Shown here in pieces: positions 21,919 to 33,898 of a DNA stretch of 64,000 bases. Made by a program: the position numbers and the translations under genes. Within the stretch, counting starts at the first letter, position 1, and each line of letters starts with the position of its first letter. This DNA comes from Amylostereum areolatum (Eukaryota > Basidiomycota > Agaricomycetes > Russulales > Stereaceae), in assembly GCA_012932865.1 (NCBI GenBank), contig SAXG01000013.1:930001-994000 (forward strand), given 5' to 3'. The notes under the pieces were generated by a model that was not told the DNA's origin, did not search any database, and saw only the letters and a list, made by a program, of their open reading frames with translations.

Positions 21919-24900
21919 CAAGGCGCAAGAGCTTGCAGAGCACTCAAGGGAAAATGCACGCCCGCAAACCTTTGAAGACTTGGTTCCCCCTCCATACCGC
22001 GACTTTGCACCTGTATTCGACAAGAAAACCTCTGAACGACTACCCGACCGGCGACCATGGGATCATGCCATCGACATGAAGGACGGCATCGAACCCAAGC
22101 CCTGCAAGATCTACCCGCTCTCCCCCTCCGAGCAGATCGAGCTCGATACCTTCCTCGACGACCACCTGAAGAAGGGCTACATTCGCCCATCGAAATCACC
22201 GCAGGCAAGTCCGTTCTTCTTCGTCAAAAAGAAAGATGGGAAGCTGCGGCCTGTACAGGACTATCGAGAGCTGAACAAGGGTACCATCAAAAACGAGTAC
22301 CCCTTGCCGCTGATCTCAGAAATTGTTGACCGCCTCAAAGGTGCAAAGATCTTCTCCAAGATGGACGTCCGCTGGGGGTACAACAATGTCCGCATCAAGG
22401 AAGGCGACGAGTGGAAGGCTGCGTTCAAGACGAATCGTGGCCTCTTTGAACCTACGGTGATGTTCTTCGGCCTTATGAACTCCCCCGCGACGTTCCAGGC
22501 AATGATGAACGAACTTTTCAAGGATCTTATCGACTCGGGCAAAGTCATCATCTACATGGACGACATCCTCGTATTCACTCGAACTATGGAGGAACATCGT
22601 GCCATAGTGCGACAGGTTCTCCAACGCCTACAAGACAATGACCTGTTCCTTAAGCCAGAGAAATGTGTCTTCGAGCAGGACTCCGTTGAATACCTCGGAC
22701 TCATTATCTCACACGACAAGATCGCCATGGACCCCGTCAAGGTAGCTGGTATCCAGGACTGGCCGACAACCCGGACGGTCAAGGATGTACAATCCTTCCT
22801 CGGATTTGGTAATTTCTACCGACGCTTCATCAAGGATTTCTCCAAGATCGCACGACCTCTATTCGACCTGACAAAGAAGGACTGCACATGGAATTGGTCG
22901 ACGGAATGCCAGACGGCGTTTAACGCACTTAAAGCTGCGTTCACCTCCTCCCCTGTCTTAGTTATGCCTGATCCAAGGAAACCCTACCTTGTCGAAGTTG
23001 ACGCCTCGGACTTTGCTACTGGAGGTATACTCTCGCAGAAAGGTGACGACGGTCACTGGCATCCAGTGGCGTATCTGTCCAAAGCCCTATCGGAACCGGA
23101 ACGCAACTACGACATCTACGACAAGGAGCTACTCGCGATCATCCGTGCGCTCGAAGCCTGGCGCCACTACCTCGAAGGCGCCCCCGACACCGTCGAAATC
23201 TGGACAGACCACAAGAACCTGGAGCACTTCAAGACGGCACAGAAGCTGAGCCGCCGACAGGCACGTTGGGCTCTATTCCTCACTCGATTTGACTTTGCGC
23301 TCGTTCACAAACCAGGAGTATCCCATCGCCCAGACCCAATGTCCCGACGACCTGATCACAAGCTGGGCGTTGAGAACGACAACAAGGAGCGTATCGTGCT
23401 CGACCCCAAGTACTTCCAGATACGTGCAACAAGGCCAGGAGCAGTAACCTCCCTCGGCGATGTCGAACTCCGACGACGTATCCGCGACTGCAAGACCAAG
23501 GACATTGAGGTCGTTCAAGCTCTGGATGCCATCTTACGGAATGGACCACGTACACTCGTCAAGAACCTTCAAGAGTGGAACTACGAAGAAGGCCTGGTCC
23601 TGTTTAGAGGAAAGGTATATGTCCCTGCAGACGACGGGTTGCGACGCGACATTGTCAAAATGTACCATGAATCGCCCCTGGCTAGACACCCTGGTCGCTT
23701 CAAGACTTACGAACTTGTGAGTCGTGAATATTGGTGGCCTGGCATGTCTGTCTTCGTCCGCGACTTCGTAGCAGGATGCGCAACCTGCCAGTCGACAAAG
23801 ACACAGAGCAGCCGACCCCACGTCGACATGATCCCGAACGAAGTACCCGACCGACCATTTGGCATCATCTCTACCGACTTCATTGTCGAGCTCCCTGACT
23901 GCGAAGGCTATAATGCCGTTAACGTCGTGGTTGATCGCCTCACCAAGATGGTGGTTACCACCCCATGTACAACGAAGATCACCAGCGATGGCACGGCCGA
24001 CATTCTCTTCGATAAGGTATACCGACATTACGGCTTGGCGGACAAGATCATCTCAGATCGTGGACCCCAATTTGCTGGGCAGGTAATGCGTACACTCAAC
24101 GAGAAGCTCGGGATCAAGTCTGCCCTTAGCACAGCGTACCACCCACAGACAGATGGCCAGACCGAACGCGAAAACCAGAACCTTGAGCAGTTCCTGCGAG
24201 TATTCTGCAACTACCGTCAAGATGACTGGGTGAAGTGGCTGCCCTTCTTCGAGTTTTCTCACAACTCCCGCACCCATGCAGCTACCGGAAAGGCCCCCTT
24301 TGAAGTCCTCTATGGCTTCCTCCCCAAGATGTACCCATCCGTAAACCCATCCTCAAAGGTCCCTGCAGTTGAAGAACGCCTCCGTCAACTTGAAGAAGTC
24401 TGACAGGAGATCAAGGCCAGCCTTGCCCTCGCATCCGACTTAATGAAGCACTACAATGGTGACACGATCAGCAAATCGACACTGTTCGCCGTCGGAGACA
24501 AGGTCTGGCTCGAAGGCAAAAACCTGAAGACAACGAGGCCGAAAGCTAAGCTTGCTGCCAAACGATTTGGACCCTTCGAGATCGTTGACATCATTAGCCC
24601 AGTGAACTACCGCCTGAAGCTGCCGAAGACGTGGAGAATCCACCCAGTCTTCCATGCTTCGCTGCTCACCGCATACAAGGAGACAACGGCACACGGTCCA
24701 AACTATGAACAACCGCCGCCTGACCTTGTTGATGACGAAGAAGAATATGACGTTGAAGACATCATCGACTCAAAGCCGACCCGTAACAAGAAAGGCATAT
24801 AATACCTCGTCAAGTGGGCAGGCTATCCTGACTCTGAGAATACCTGGCTCCCTCGCTCCTCGCTCTCAAAAGTCACCGACATGATCGACACCTTCCACAA

Positions 24901-25009
24901 ACGCCATCCAAATGCGCCCCGCCCTGTGCGTTCCCTCGGCATCTCCTTTGACGATTTCCTCGCATCTACCCTTGCAGATGACATTGCGCTCCAGGCGAAA
25001 GCGCGTCTT

Positions 25010-25019
25010 AAAGGGGGGG
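25010..25019 (+). promoter_or_regulatory. Polypurine tract of Gypsy-A
   Basis: AAAGGGGGGG lies three bases before the 3' LTR, where plus-strand DNA synthesis is primed. Confidence 0.8.
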
Positions 25020-25022
25020 TAA

Positions 25023-25442
25023 TGTCACGGATCGCTCCATTTCTCTCTTCGTTTGCAGACCTCGTACACGCGACGCGTCACGGCACATGACTTTCCCTTG
25101 CATCACATGCTTCAACGACGTCATTGCCCGGACTTCCGAGCGGGGTTCCGCATCCTTATCTATGACATCATTGCTCCGGACCTTTGTCCTCCGCCCCATG
25201 ACTCCTTTCTTATTGTTCCCCCCGCTCGCACCACTATTGCATCGCATCGCACCATCGTACCCACTTGTATATAAGGACAGTGTTTCTCTTCCCTTTTCCC
25301 TAGACTGTCCATCTCGTCATACGGTACTGTAGTGCACGTTGCACTACCCTAGACCCCGGCACTCTCGAATCTATTTTCTTCTCGCTCCTCCCATCGTCGC
25401 GACTTAGGCGGTTCATCGGTCTCATAAACTGCGTTTCTGACA
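25023..25442 (+). repeat. 3' LTR of Gypsy-A
   Basis: 420 bp, TG...CA, four differences from the 5' LTR (near 25333, 25366 and 25409). It is followed by the C-run target duplication and the rest of gene A. Confidence 0.95.
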
Positions 25443-26215
25443 CCCCCCAGCAGAAGAGGCCCCCCCCCACAAGCGTCAACGCCAGGAGGGAGAGTCGTCG
25501 GAGGGTGCCTCCGACGGTGGCAACATCTACGGTAAGTCCAATGTGTGTCTTGTCTTATGTCGCAGGATACTGACATTCATCATCTAGATGGCCTCGGACT
25601 TGAGGCCGCAATGCGCGTCCTCGAGGATCACATCTCCGCCCGGATCGCGGCGGAGATTGTCACCCTCGTGCAGGAACCCCTCGCGCAGCTGAAGAACCTG
25701 AACGACACCGTCTGGACCCCCCACCCCGAGTCGTCCAAGGTGTGGTACCGCAAGGCCGCGTCCACCGGAGGACACGTCCTGCTCGCACCGGAGCTGGCCC
25801 CCATGTCGGCAGAGGAGGAGGGAGGGTTGGCGGTGGCGCTTGGTGCAGGGAAGGGGAAGGGGAAGGCCGCGCCGGAGGCGGTGGAGCCGATGCAGGTGGA
25901 TGGTGGGTTGGACACCGCCACTGCTGACTCCATCAGTGCCCTCATCGATCGCAAGCTTGATGAGAAGCTCGCGCCGTTCATGGCCCTCATGCGGAAGTTT
26001 CAGCATGGCGAGAAGTGAGGCAGCGCGTCGCCAGAGGGTCCGGCGGACCCTCCGGCGGAGGGTCTGGACTTTTTAAAAATATCTTGAATGTACCTAGTCA
26101 CACTCTGTCTGCTATCGCATCGCTTTCGTCATGTGATGTGTGAATCCGGCAACATCCGAGGAAGGATAAAAATGAGCAAAGGTCACATCTCATCTTCATC
26201 AACAGCACAGAAGAC

Positions 26216-26488
26216 ATGAGCATCCCCAAGTCAAACCCAGTGCCCCGTCCTTCCCCTTCACCGACTCAATCCATTCCTCCCACCTATGCGATGTATACTG
26301 TGCACCATCAAAACATCCGGAACCCCTGGTGGTCACATAGGTATGAAGATCGCCATCATAGGAGGTGGGATGGGGTGGAGTGTACAGTACAGATTGATCT
26401 GTTATCCGGCACCGACCCCGCCGATAGACGAGTTGTTGCTGTTGCTGTTATTGCTGGACGGATGCGACGGTGCCCAAAGGAGGAATAG
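26216..26488 (+). CDS. MSIPKS gene, copy 1 (possibly truncated)
   Basis: 90 residues from MSIPKSNPVPRPSPSP, Pro-rich and then basic; TATA-like ATAAAAA 50 nt upstream. After the TAG at 26486 the same frame is open again to 26803 (DELETHLRLVGARVG...), so this may be one longer gene with a nonsense codon. A second copy of the start, with matching upstream sequence (ATCTTGAATGTAC at 26091 and 26871), lies at 27098. Unknown function. Confidence 0.35.
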   Translation: MSIPKSNPVPRPSPSPTQSIPPTYAMYTVHHQNIRNPWWSHRYEDRHHRRWDGVECTVQIDLLSGTDPADRRVVAVAVIAGRMRRCPKEE

Positions 26489-26706
26489 GACACCGCGGAC
26501 GAAGGGGGGTCGCTCGCAGACGAGCTGGAGACCCACCTGCGCTTGGTGGGAGCGCGTGTCGGAAGTACTGTCCACGTCCGAGTTGCCGCTCGGGACCGTG
26601 TGCACTTTGACGGTCTCGTTGAACATTTGGCTGAGATAGTTCAGGTAGGGGCCGGGGAATATGAGGGAAGGGTAGGAATTTTAGGTCACATCTCACTATG
26701 TAACGA

Positions 26707-26772
26707 GTACAAGTGGAAGGGAGGACCGAACCCCGATCCTTCCGTCTGTTCGGTCCTCCCTTCCACTGGTAC
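26707..26772. repeat. Long perfect-arm inverted repeat
   Basis: Arms 26707-26731 and 26748-26772 are complementary at 24 of 25 positions (20 consecutive), with a 16 nt loop. It could be a small foldback element or an RNA hairpin ending the upstream transcript. Confidence 0.7.
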
Positions 26773-27097
26773 ATCCATCCTCGCCATCCACATCTCCTTT
26801 TAGCCCGGCGCATGGCGCACCATCACTGGAAGGTCCGCCGGAGGTCCGTTTATTTACTTTATCTTGAATGTACTCGTTAGTCGCTATCACATTGCTTTCC
26901 TCACCTGAGCCCACCCCCTTGAGAAACATTTGACATCGCGCACCCGGAGGGTCCGCCGGATGGGCGCCATCAATTAATTCATCTCTGATTATCTAAGTCC
27001 TCCGGTCATGTGAGACATCATTGTGGGAACTCCCGAGTGAGTATAAAAGGACCCAAGGACTCCTTCTGATCCTCATCGATCATACTTCAGAAGAACC

Positions 27098-27226
27098 ATG
27101 AGCATACCCAAGTCACACCCAGTCTCCCACCCTGCTCTTTCTCCTCCTCGACACACTCCACCGACCTCCGCGATGTATGCTGTACATTACATGAGCACCC
27201 AGGATCCACACAGGCTCCCCAGGTGA
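27098..27226 (+). pseudogene. MSIPKS gene, copy 2 (short)
   Basis: MSIPKSHPVSHPALSPPRHTP... matches the first 30 or so residues of copy 1 but stops after 42 residues. TATAAAAGG lies 56 nt before the ATG. The region 27227-27598 contains a 145-residue open frame (27249-27686) without recognised features. Confidence 0.35.
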
Positions 27227-27598
27227 CAATACCAGTTCTACACAGCCCTTGGCGACACTGATCCTGGTTAGATTTCCCGCCACGGATGGTGAAGTTATTG
27301 AGACACAGTGGGCCCAGATCCAGCCTCCGGATACCTCGGATGTGGTACACTCTCTATCTGTCAACCTTTGCATTCCTCTCACATACATCAATTCTTCATT
27401 CAGGAATCGTCTGTATAGTGGCTGGGATGGTTACGGTACTGAATATGTGGTGGATTTCACAGTATGGCACAATGCTCTGTCTGATACCTTCTGCCTATCC
27501 GACACTCCTCCGTATCGACGCACACCCCACCCACAATGCAATCCTCATGTTCTCCTCTTTCCTATCCCCTTCCTCGGTGTGTTTACCACACTACTCAA

Positions 27599-30500
27599 TC
27601 ACTTTCGTCCATCGTCAGGAACGTCAGTCCCCTGTAATGCAACTCTCGAAGAGGGTCCGGCCTCGCCGAGGCCTACCTCCGACTGAACTGCTCCCTTCGT
27701 CGCCTTGCGTTTCTTCTTGTAATTTGCAGGCTTTGTCAACTCAGGAGGGGGATATAGGGAATCTGCTCTTGATGGAGGCTTTCGGCGACACTGTGGACGC
27801 TTCTCGGGATTCTCCCCATCTGCCGCCGGTGGTGTCTGAGAATAATATACATGAGCGAACATCCATCGACGAGGAACATGGATTCCATACAAAATGAACA
27901 TGGTGGGATATGTCATCATCCGAAGGGGTTTCGTCATCCTCCAAGTCGGAGATCGCCATGAAGACGGAGGCCTCGAACGGTTCTGGGACAACGGAGGAGC
28001 CAAACACATCTGGAGAGGTAGATTCTCCCTCATCTTCATCGGACAGTATATCTGTGTCGAATGTTGGAGGAGGGAAAAGGTCAGTGTCCATCTCCGCTAG
28101 TGCATCCATGTCAGTTCGCCTGCCGGGCGTGGTATTGGGGCCAGTGGCCGTCGGATGCGGCTTTGGCCTTGGACCTATATATTGTGGTGGTCAGCCCACA
28201 AGACACACAAACATGAACGGGAATCCTACGAGATGGTGTACCGTCTAACTGTACGCCTGCAAATTCTTCATCGGACAGGGGAATATGGATAGAGCCGCGA
28301 GGAGGCTGTGCCTTGCAAGTGGGATTCCTTCGGATGCCGGACGTGGATGTATTGGCTGGAATGCCTGCAGCCTCTGTGTTCACGATTTCTTTCTGTGCGG
28401 CCAGGGTCATGGCCTTCACTGCCTCCAACCACCACCAGCTTCCTTCCCTGCCACTCTGCGCGTACTCGGGAAGCTTGCCAATGCAAGAGGTCATAATTGT
28501 TCCTCTTGAGGACACACCATCCGGGGCCAGCGTAGACTCCTTCCACAGGGCCGAGTTGCTCTTCATTGCTTCCCAGAACACTGTGTCGTGATCGTATAGC
28601 CCAAGGAGCAATAAGGCTGCAGATGCGCGATCCCTTCCAGCCCATGATCCGTCTTCCCCTTGCCACAGGAATGTTGGGGGTTCGTTGTTAAAGTCCGCAA
28701 CGCAGTTCCGGAGCTCGATCATCACTGGCTCAAATTCGTGCTGCTCGGACCCAATCCATTGCTTGGGCCAATCCCACAGCCCACATTTTGGTGCGTTTTT
28801 GGGGAGTCTGAGATCTGCCTGTGCTGCCTACGTGTGAGGAGGAGAGGTTAGCTCACATTGTCTTGGGACGGGTATTGAGATGATGTACCGGAATACGAGA
28901 GACCAGATCTACTAGACGGACATAAGGATCCTTGTCCGACAGCGTCCGGAGGTAGGTGAACTGTGCCTGCGGTTCTTGCGCAACCGTGTCGGGGGAAGTT
29001 CCGGGCCATGCTGGGTGGGGCCACCGCTCAACAGGAACACCATTGTCACGTTCATCTTCCGAATCCTCCCCCGCAGCAATCATCTCATGTCTTGCACTTC
29101 GATACTGAGGGTCCAACGACCCGGTTGCAAGACCCTGCTCCGCACTACTTTCCACTTCGTCAGACGATTCTACTATGGCTTTGCTAGCACGTTTCCCTTT
29201 TGCGCCTCTTTTTGGGGCCGTTTTTTTGGATCGTCTCGGTGTCGGAGCTTGACTCGGTGGTTCGACGGTCGCTGTAGATTTCTTCCTTGAACGAGAGGGT
29301 GCATTTGTTCGCTTCGTCTTCCTCTTTCGACGAGCTGGGGTCGGATTCTCGGCTTCTGCTTCATCCTCGTCCGCCTCATCAGCCCGGTCTTCCGCCTCCT
29401 TCTCGGCTTGCTCCGGAGACCAGGTACGGTCAGCGGCCGGGACCGCGGGTTGTATTCCTGCTGAGGTCTTGACATGGTGAAAGTGGAAGCCACGTCCAGA
29501 CGCGGCGAGATTACGCTCCACTGCCTCGCGAAAGTCTCCACATTGCTCGTGACTCCACTTGCCGGGATCGGACAGCCTATTCCAGTGGGGTGGAAGCTGA
29601 GACATGTTGAAAAATGTTCCAATCGCCTCGTCTAGGATGGCGCCCCAGAATACGTGTGCATTTCCACGATCCAAGTCGATGCCTGGTGCAAGGTTAGCTT
29701 GATGTTGATCACAGAAGGAAAGAGGACATGCGGAGTTCAGCAGTGAGATAGGCACGGCACCAGAGACGCTTATCCCCAACCGGCGGCTGAGTGGCCATCC
29801 ACAGAACATCCGGAGGCTGAGGAACGCCATCCTTGTGAATGATCTTCGGCCACGGCTTCTTAACGTTTCCAGACTTTGTCACCTTATGTGGCTTATTTGG
29901 GTCCGGACGGAAGGCTGCCACAGGTCAGTCGGAGGGCATGTAGTTTAGGGTCCGGAAGACATACTTTTGCAGGCACGTGCCCATTCCGGGAGATTATCGT
30001 CGAGAGGCTCCCATCCCCAGTTCGGAAACATCTCGGTGAATGGCTTGTCGAGATAGTTGCATGCAATGCCGTATTCGAACCTGTTGTGGAGTCAGCATCG
30101 ATTATGGAAGGGAAAGTGTAGTCTTACACTTCCACTTTGAAGGAGCCGGGCAGCTTGCCAGGAATGGCCCCAAATGTGACGAGCGGGACCCCACAGAGTC
30201 TCCACACCTTCCTCTGAGTCTCAAACAAGATTCTAGGAAGTAGGGTTTGTGCGTTGCTGTAGTGGAGGTCAACTGTCAGCCTTCGGAGGGGATCCGGGTC
30301 GGATGTACATTCTCTTCAATGGCTCCGGAAGCCCTCCCATATTGAGTTCGACCCGGTACTTCTCAATGTCCGCCCGATTTTTCTCTGTCAGCCCCCTGAG
30401 TATTTTGGAAAGTGCTGGTTGAAAGCATTGCAGCTCTGGGTTCTTGCTCCTCGCTCACTCCTCTGGCGTCATCGCGTTCACGAGCTCATCGCGGCGCTGG

Positions 30501-30979
30501 AGAATCTCCTTCTCGAACATCATCCGGAAGGCAACGTGGAAGTTGAAGCCCTTATCGTGCATAACCCAGTCCCGAGGTCGTCGGACACGACCTTGTTCGA
30601 ACATATGCCAGCGGAACGCCTATGGACACTGGAGTGAGGAGGGTATCCATATACAAGCATCCGAGCGCCTTACTTCAGTTCGCTCATGGAAGGCTGCATC
30701 TTTCTTCTTTGTCAGAGGGCGATCGGGAGGGTACAACATGCCTTGGTGAACGTCTGCAAAAAATATAACTCGCATCTTCGTGACCCAACACCCTTTGTCC
30801 GTGTACGTGAGTTTCTTACACTCCTCGAGGTGATCGGTGATCCAGTCTTGCTCGCCGGGGAGGAGGGGGGGAAGTTCACACGGCTGATCGTCCGGTACAT
30901 CCTGATCAAGGAGTGTGCCATCAGCGTCGGGATCGTCCCACGATGGGAATTGGTTGTCAGATTGCTTGTCCTCGAACAT
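27599..30979 (-). CDS. Gene E: large multi-exon protein of unknown function
   Basis: Start MFEDKQSDNQFPSWDDPD (30979). Introns that keep the frame include one near 30620-30675, 30396-30458 (63 nt, which removes an apparent stop), ones near 30080-30125 and 29910-29965, and 28830-28858. Segments: acidic start, AFRWHMFEQGRVRRPRDW, MMFEKEILQRRDELVN, LTEKNRADIEKYRVELN, EYGIACNYLDKPFTEMFPNW, a long Lys/Arg/Glu tract (29200-29450, probably a nuclear localisation signal), CGLWDWPKQWIG, and an acidic C-terminus ending PDDGRK. I recall similar multi-copy hypothetical proteins in mushrooms but no function. It runs tandem with gene D. Confidence 0.5.
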
Positions 30980-31178
30980 TTAGACGTGATGGCAAGACAA
31001 AAGGAGTGCCAGCTCATCACACAACGTGTATCATACCACGTGTCCGGCACTCACCTTTTCGCCGGATGATCGGGCCAGATGACTGGCACAAGATACATTT
31101 TCGACGACACAAGGCAAGGAGGGTCCGGAGGTACAAGATGTAACATACACACATGATCAAAAAGTTGCACAGGTTGAC

Positions 31179-32852
31179 CTACTCATCGTAATCGTCGTCG
31201 GTGAACGTCACCCCTTCCTGCGAATCCGGAACAAACTCAACATCATCATCTTCTTCTTCTTCTCCCCCTTCTTCCTCCTCGTCTTCCTCGTCCTCGTTGT
31301 CACCCAAATCCTCTGAACGCAAGTCGTCATCATCAGCACGGGTCTCCCACATCACCTTATCCTGCGAAGCCACGATTGGCGGAAGGTCCGACGTGTCCGA
31401 TGCAGTGTCACTGCCACGATGGCTGCGACTCTCGGATTCCTCCTCGGTGGGTCCGGGCTCGGTGGGTTCGGGCTCAGCGGATCCAGCCAAGGTCAGGGTC
31501 CCCATCCGGCGGATGAGAAGCTCGGTCGCTGAATCCTGCTTTTTCTTGGCAGCTCGAAGGGCCTCTCCAGCGGTGACGACCTCCGCCTGGAGATCGGAGA
31601 CAACGGCCTGGAGAGCCTGATGGAGGATGAGCTCGTAAGCAAGCTGCTTCTTTGCATCGTCGAGGTGGACACGGAGGGTAGTACGGAGCGCCTCATCATT
31701 GAGGGATATAGCCTCCTTGAGCGCGGGTCCGGTCCTGGTGCCAAGGAGGGTAAGAAGCTGGTCTAGCCCAGCTTTCACCTCCGCTAAAGTATCAGAGTCA
31801 GATCAAGTTAACCCGGATGATAAAAGAGAAACACACGATGATCCTCCTCATCCGAATCATGTCCAGCCTCATAACCGTCTTCATCACTATCTCCATTGTC
31901 GTCGCTGGCGATGATGTCTCCCTGCCTCTCTAGTTTCCATGCCGCAAGCTTGGCGGCCTGGCGTTCTGGACGTGGACGAACGGGGGAGAGGACAGTACAC
32001 GTGGGTAGAGGGGGGGTCCGAGGCGGGGTTGTCGGCACCGAGGCAGGATCGTGCGGCGGCCGGATGCGCTGCTGACAACCGGCATCGCCCTCTTTTCGAA
32101 ACTGATTCCACTGCACCTTGGTCGTCCTTAGTGTTCCCTTGGTCTTGTGCGAGCACTCGATATTCGCCTGCGTGCACAGGACGCAGGACCGAATATTGCC
32201 CGTGTTCCAGCATCCAAGATTTCTGCTCATGCAGCGGATGCACTTGTTCTAAACGATGCTCAGCACAAAAAAGCGTCATATATAAGGTACGCCACCCACC
32301 GTATTCGTCCACCATGTTGGATGATCCGAGTCGTGGGAGTGCTCTGATGCAGGTTCATCGTATACGATGTTCTTCAGCCAGAATCCTGTTGGGGTCCGGA
32401 TGTTATCTCGGATGTGGGAGGCAAGGCGTCGGACTCACCCTTATGGCCTGTTCTCTCGGCCTCCTAACGCCAGTCACGTCCTGTCAGGGTGTCAGCAGGT
32501 GGGCCGTCCCGAGCGCGATCATCCCGCCGTTCGACCATGTTTTGAACCCAGATGAACTCCGTGATGCTCCTGGGATATGCCGTGATGCCAAGGTGCTGGG
32601 CCTCCGGGACATAGACATTGATAAGGCATTTCTACAGGAAAATCTCAGTGAGTAAAATCTAGGGAAGAGGTGGGGATTACGCACTAATGTCCGCTTAAAT
32701 AGATTCCACCACATTACATTTGCCCTCCCAGGTCTCGTTTGCAGCGTGTCCATGGCGCACAGAAGCCGGGCTTCGAGCTTGAGGACTTCCTCAGAGAATA
32801 TGTACGTGTTGACGTCCATTCCGTGAGAGGGCGGTGCCGAAGTCATAGACAT
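31179..32852 (-). CDS. Gene D: Zn2Cys6-type accessory protein
   Basis: Start near MTSAPPSHGMDVNTYIF (32846-32852). Exon 1 has MWWNLFKRTL before a GTGCGT donor; exon 2 holds the shared helical block (YVPEAQHLGITAYPRSITEF); a 92 nt intron leads to FWLKNIVYDEP. The next exon carries CIRCMSRNLGC and CVLCTQANIEC, spaced C-x2-C-x6-C-x8-C-x2-C-x6-C as in fungal Zn2Cys6 clusters. Then come a Pro-rich stretch, a 100-residue helical region (AGLDQLLTLLGTRTGPA...) and a very acidic tail. Family knowledge suggests DNA binding in the nucleus; the target is unknown. Only 232 bp separate it from divergent gene B. Confidence 0.6.
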
Positions 32853-33893
32853 TGTGAAAGTGGTGATAAGGAGGTTGTTTACAAGGAGATGGTGGATGGC
32901 AAAAGAGAGATCAGACTTGTCCGCGATTACGCGTCGAGTCCGTTGGTCACGTGATCTGCGGCATTTGCCGACCGGATATGTCTTGTCACAATGTCACTTC
33001 GCCAGTCTCGTTGCTTTTTCCTTTCCTTCCACCACCATCTCAACGGTCCCTTCGCTAACCCTCCGCACACAACTCCCCTCCACCATGAGCGACAGCGAAC
33101 ACATCTACCCTGATGCTCGTGAAAGGGAACGTCGCCTCCGGACCGCGTGGCTGCACCTCAAAGGCAAAATTACGTCTGGCCGTCTTCCGACGGGGGAGTG
33201 GTGAACTGGTTTTGGTTACGAACTGGTGCGTCGTGGCTGCTTTTGCGCGAAAACTAAACTAACTATAGTGTGCTTGTAGATAATGGTGCAGCGGGCCTAC
33301 GCCGCGGAGGCTGAGCTCGGTCAACATCCGGACCGAGGGTACATGACCTTCTGGGAGCGAGTCATGGCCCTCCCGGACGACGAAATGGCCATGGTCAAGA
33401 ACACGCTGGTATGGACGTGTGACGTGAGCCCTGCGCCGGGCACGCTACCACAGGAGGAGCGATGGTGGGAGGAAGAACGTGCGCCTGTCATCGCTTCATT
33501 CCAGTCATTCCTTCTAACTTCTCTCCCTTAGAATTTCTCATTCCCAATTCAAACCCACGGCCCCCCACGTTTACGCTTCCTGACGAGGACGACCAATACC
33601 CAGAGGCGATAGTGGACGGTAATCCGGACGTGCAGGTGGTCGGCCCAGGTGGGGAGTCCGGTGGCGCCATGGACGAAGACTCTGATGAAGAGTCTCTGCC
33701 CGCCTTCGACCTCCCCTCCTTCGACTTCCCTGACGAAGGATCTGAGCACACGCCATCCGGAGATGTGATAGATGTGGATGTCCCAGCGAGCGGACCCTCG
33801 GACGTCGGACCCCCCGGGTTCGAACCCCCTGAGTTCGGATCCCCCGAGTTCAAACCCCCTGAGTTCAGCATGGTCATGGATGACGAAGATGAG

Positions 33894-33898
33894 GACGA
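33894..33898. repeat. Left target-site duplication of Gypsy-C (GACGA)
   Basis: GACGA at 33894-33898 is repeated at 42424-42428, directly outside the LTRs. Confidence 0.95.

Larger units (their letters stand above)
10868..25090 (+). pseudogene. Gypsy-A Pol, interrupted by Gypsy-B and two stops
   Basis: Protease motif ALLDSGAEG at about 11090. At 11795 the frame is broken by Gypsy-B and resumes in the same frame after 21923. Reverse transcriptase (PFFFVKKKDGKLRPVQDYR, YMDDIL at 22553), RNase H (DASDFATGG, DKELLAI), integrase with HHCC finger (HPGRFKTYEL, CATCQ) and core (STDFI, DRGPQFAG, HPQTDGQTER), then a chromodomain (YLVKWAGYPDSENTW). Stops lie at 24401 (a conserved Trp) and 24800, just before the chromodomain core. 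The frame ends 68 nt inside the 3' LTR. As sequenced it cannot give a full polyprotein. Confidence 0.92.
8218..25442 (+). mobile_element. Gypsy-A: Ty3/gypsy chromovirus with nested Gypsy-B
   Basis: Two 420 bp LTRs (TGTCAC...CTGACA) enclose a primer-binding site, gag, a pol with protease, reverse transcriptase, RNase H, integrase and chromodomain, and a polypurine tract. Four base differences separate the LTRs. Gypsy-B (11796-21918) sits in pol; without it the element is about 7.1 kb. Two in-frame stops in pol (24401 and 24800) make it non-autonomous as read. It inserted into gene A. Confidence 0.95.
7131..26018 (+). pseudogene. Gene A: accessory family member split by Gypsy-A
   Basis: Start MSSTVDINTDV (7131). 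Exon 1 ends VFWTRFHEVL before a GTGCGT donor, the layout shared with genes B, C and D. A 56 nt intron leads to AMKGKDRHLW...WWLEE, a second intron ends at 7501, and a Lys/Pro/Ala-rich tail follows. Gypsy-A enters at 8217 in a C-run. Removing it with one 5 bp duplication leaves seven Cs and restores the frame into EEAPPPHKRQRQEG (25448 on), then an intron and a last exon with a helical segment (MRVLEDHISARIAAEIV) and stop at 26018. Two single-base shifts in C-runs (near 7685 and 8004) also break the frame; they could be mutations or sequencing errors. No cysteine cluster is present. Function unknown. Confidence 0.6.

Noticed and set aside
30455..30457. In-frame TGA in gene E
   Set aside because: A 63 nt GTGAGC...CTCAG intron (30396-30458) removes it and joins the flanking exons in phase, so it is not a nonsense codon.
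32440..32520. In-frame TAG in gene D
   Set aside because: A 92 nt GTGACT...CAACAG intron covers it and leads in phase to FWLKNIVYDEP.
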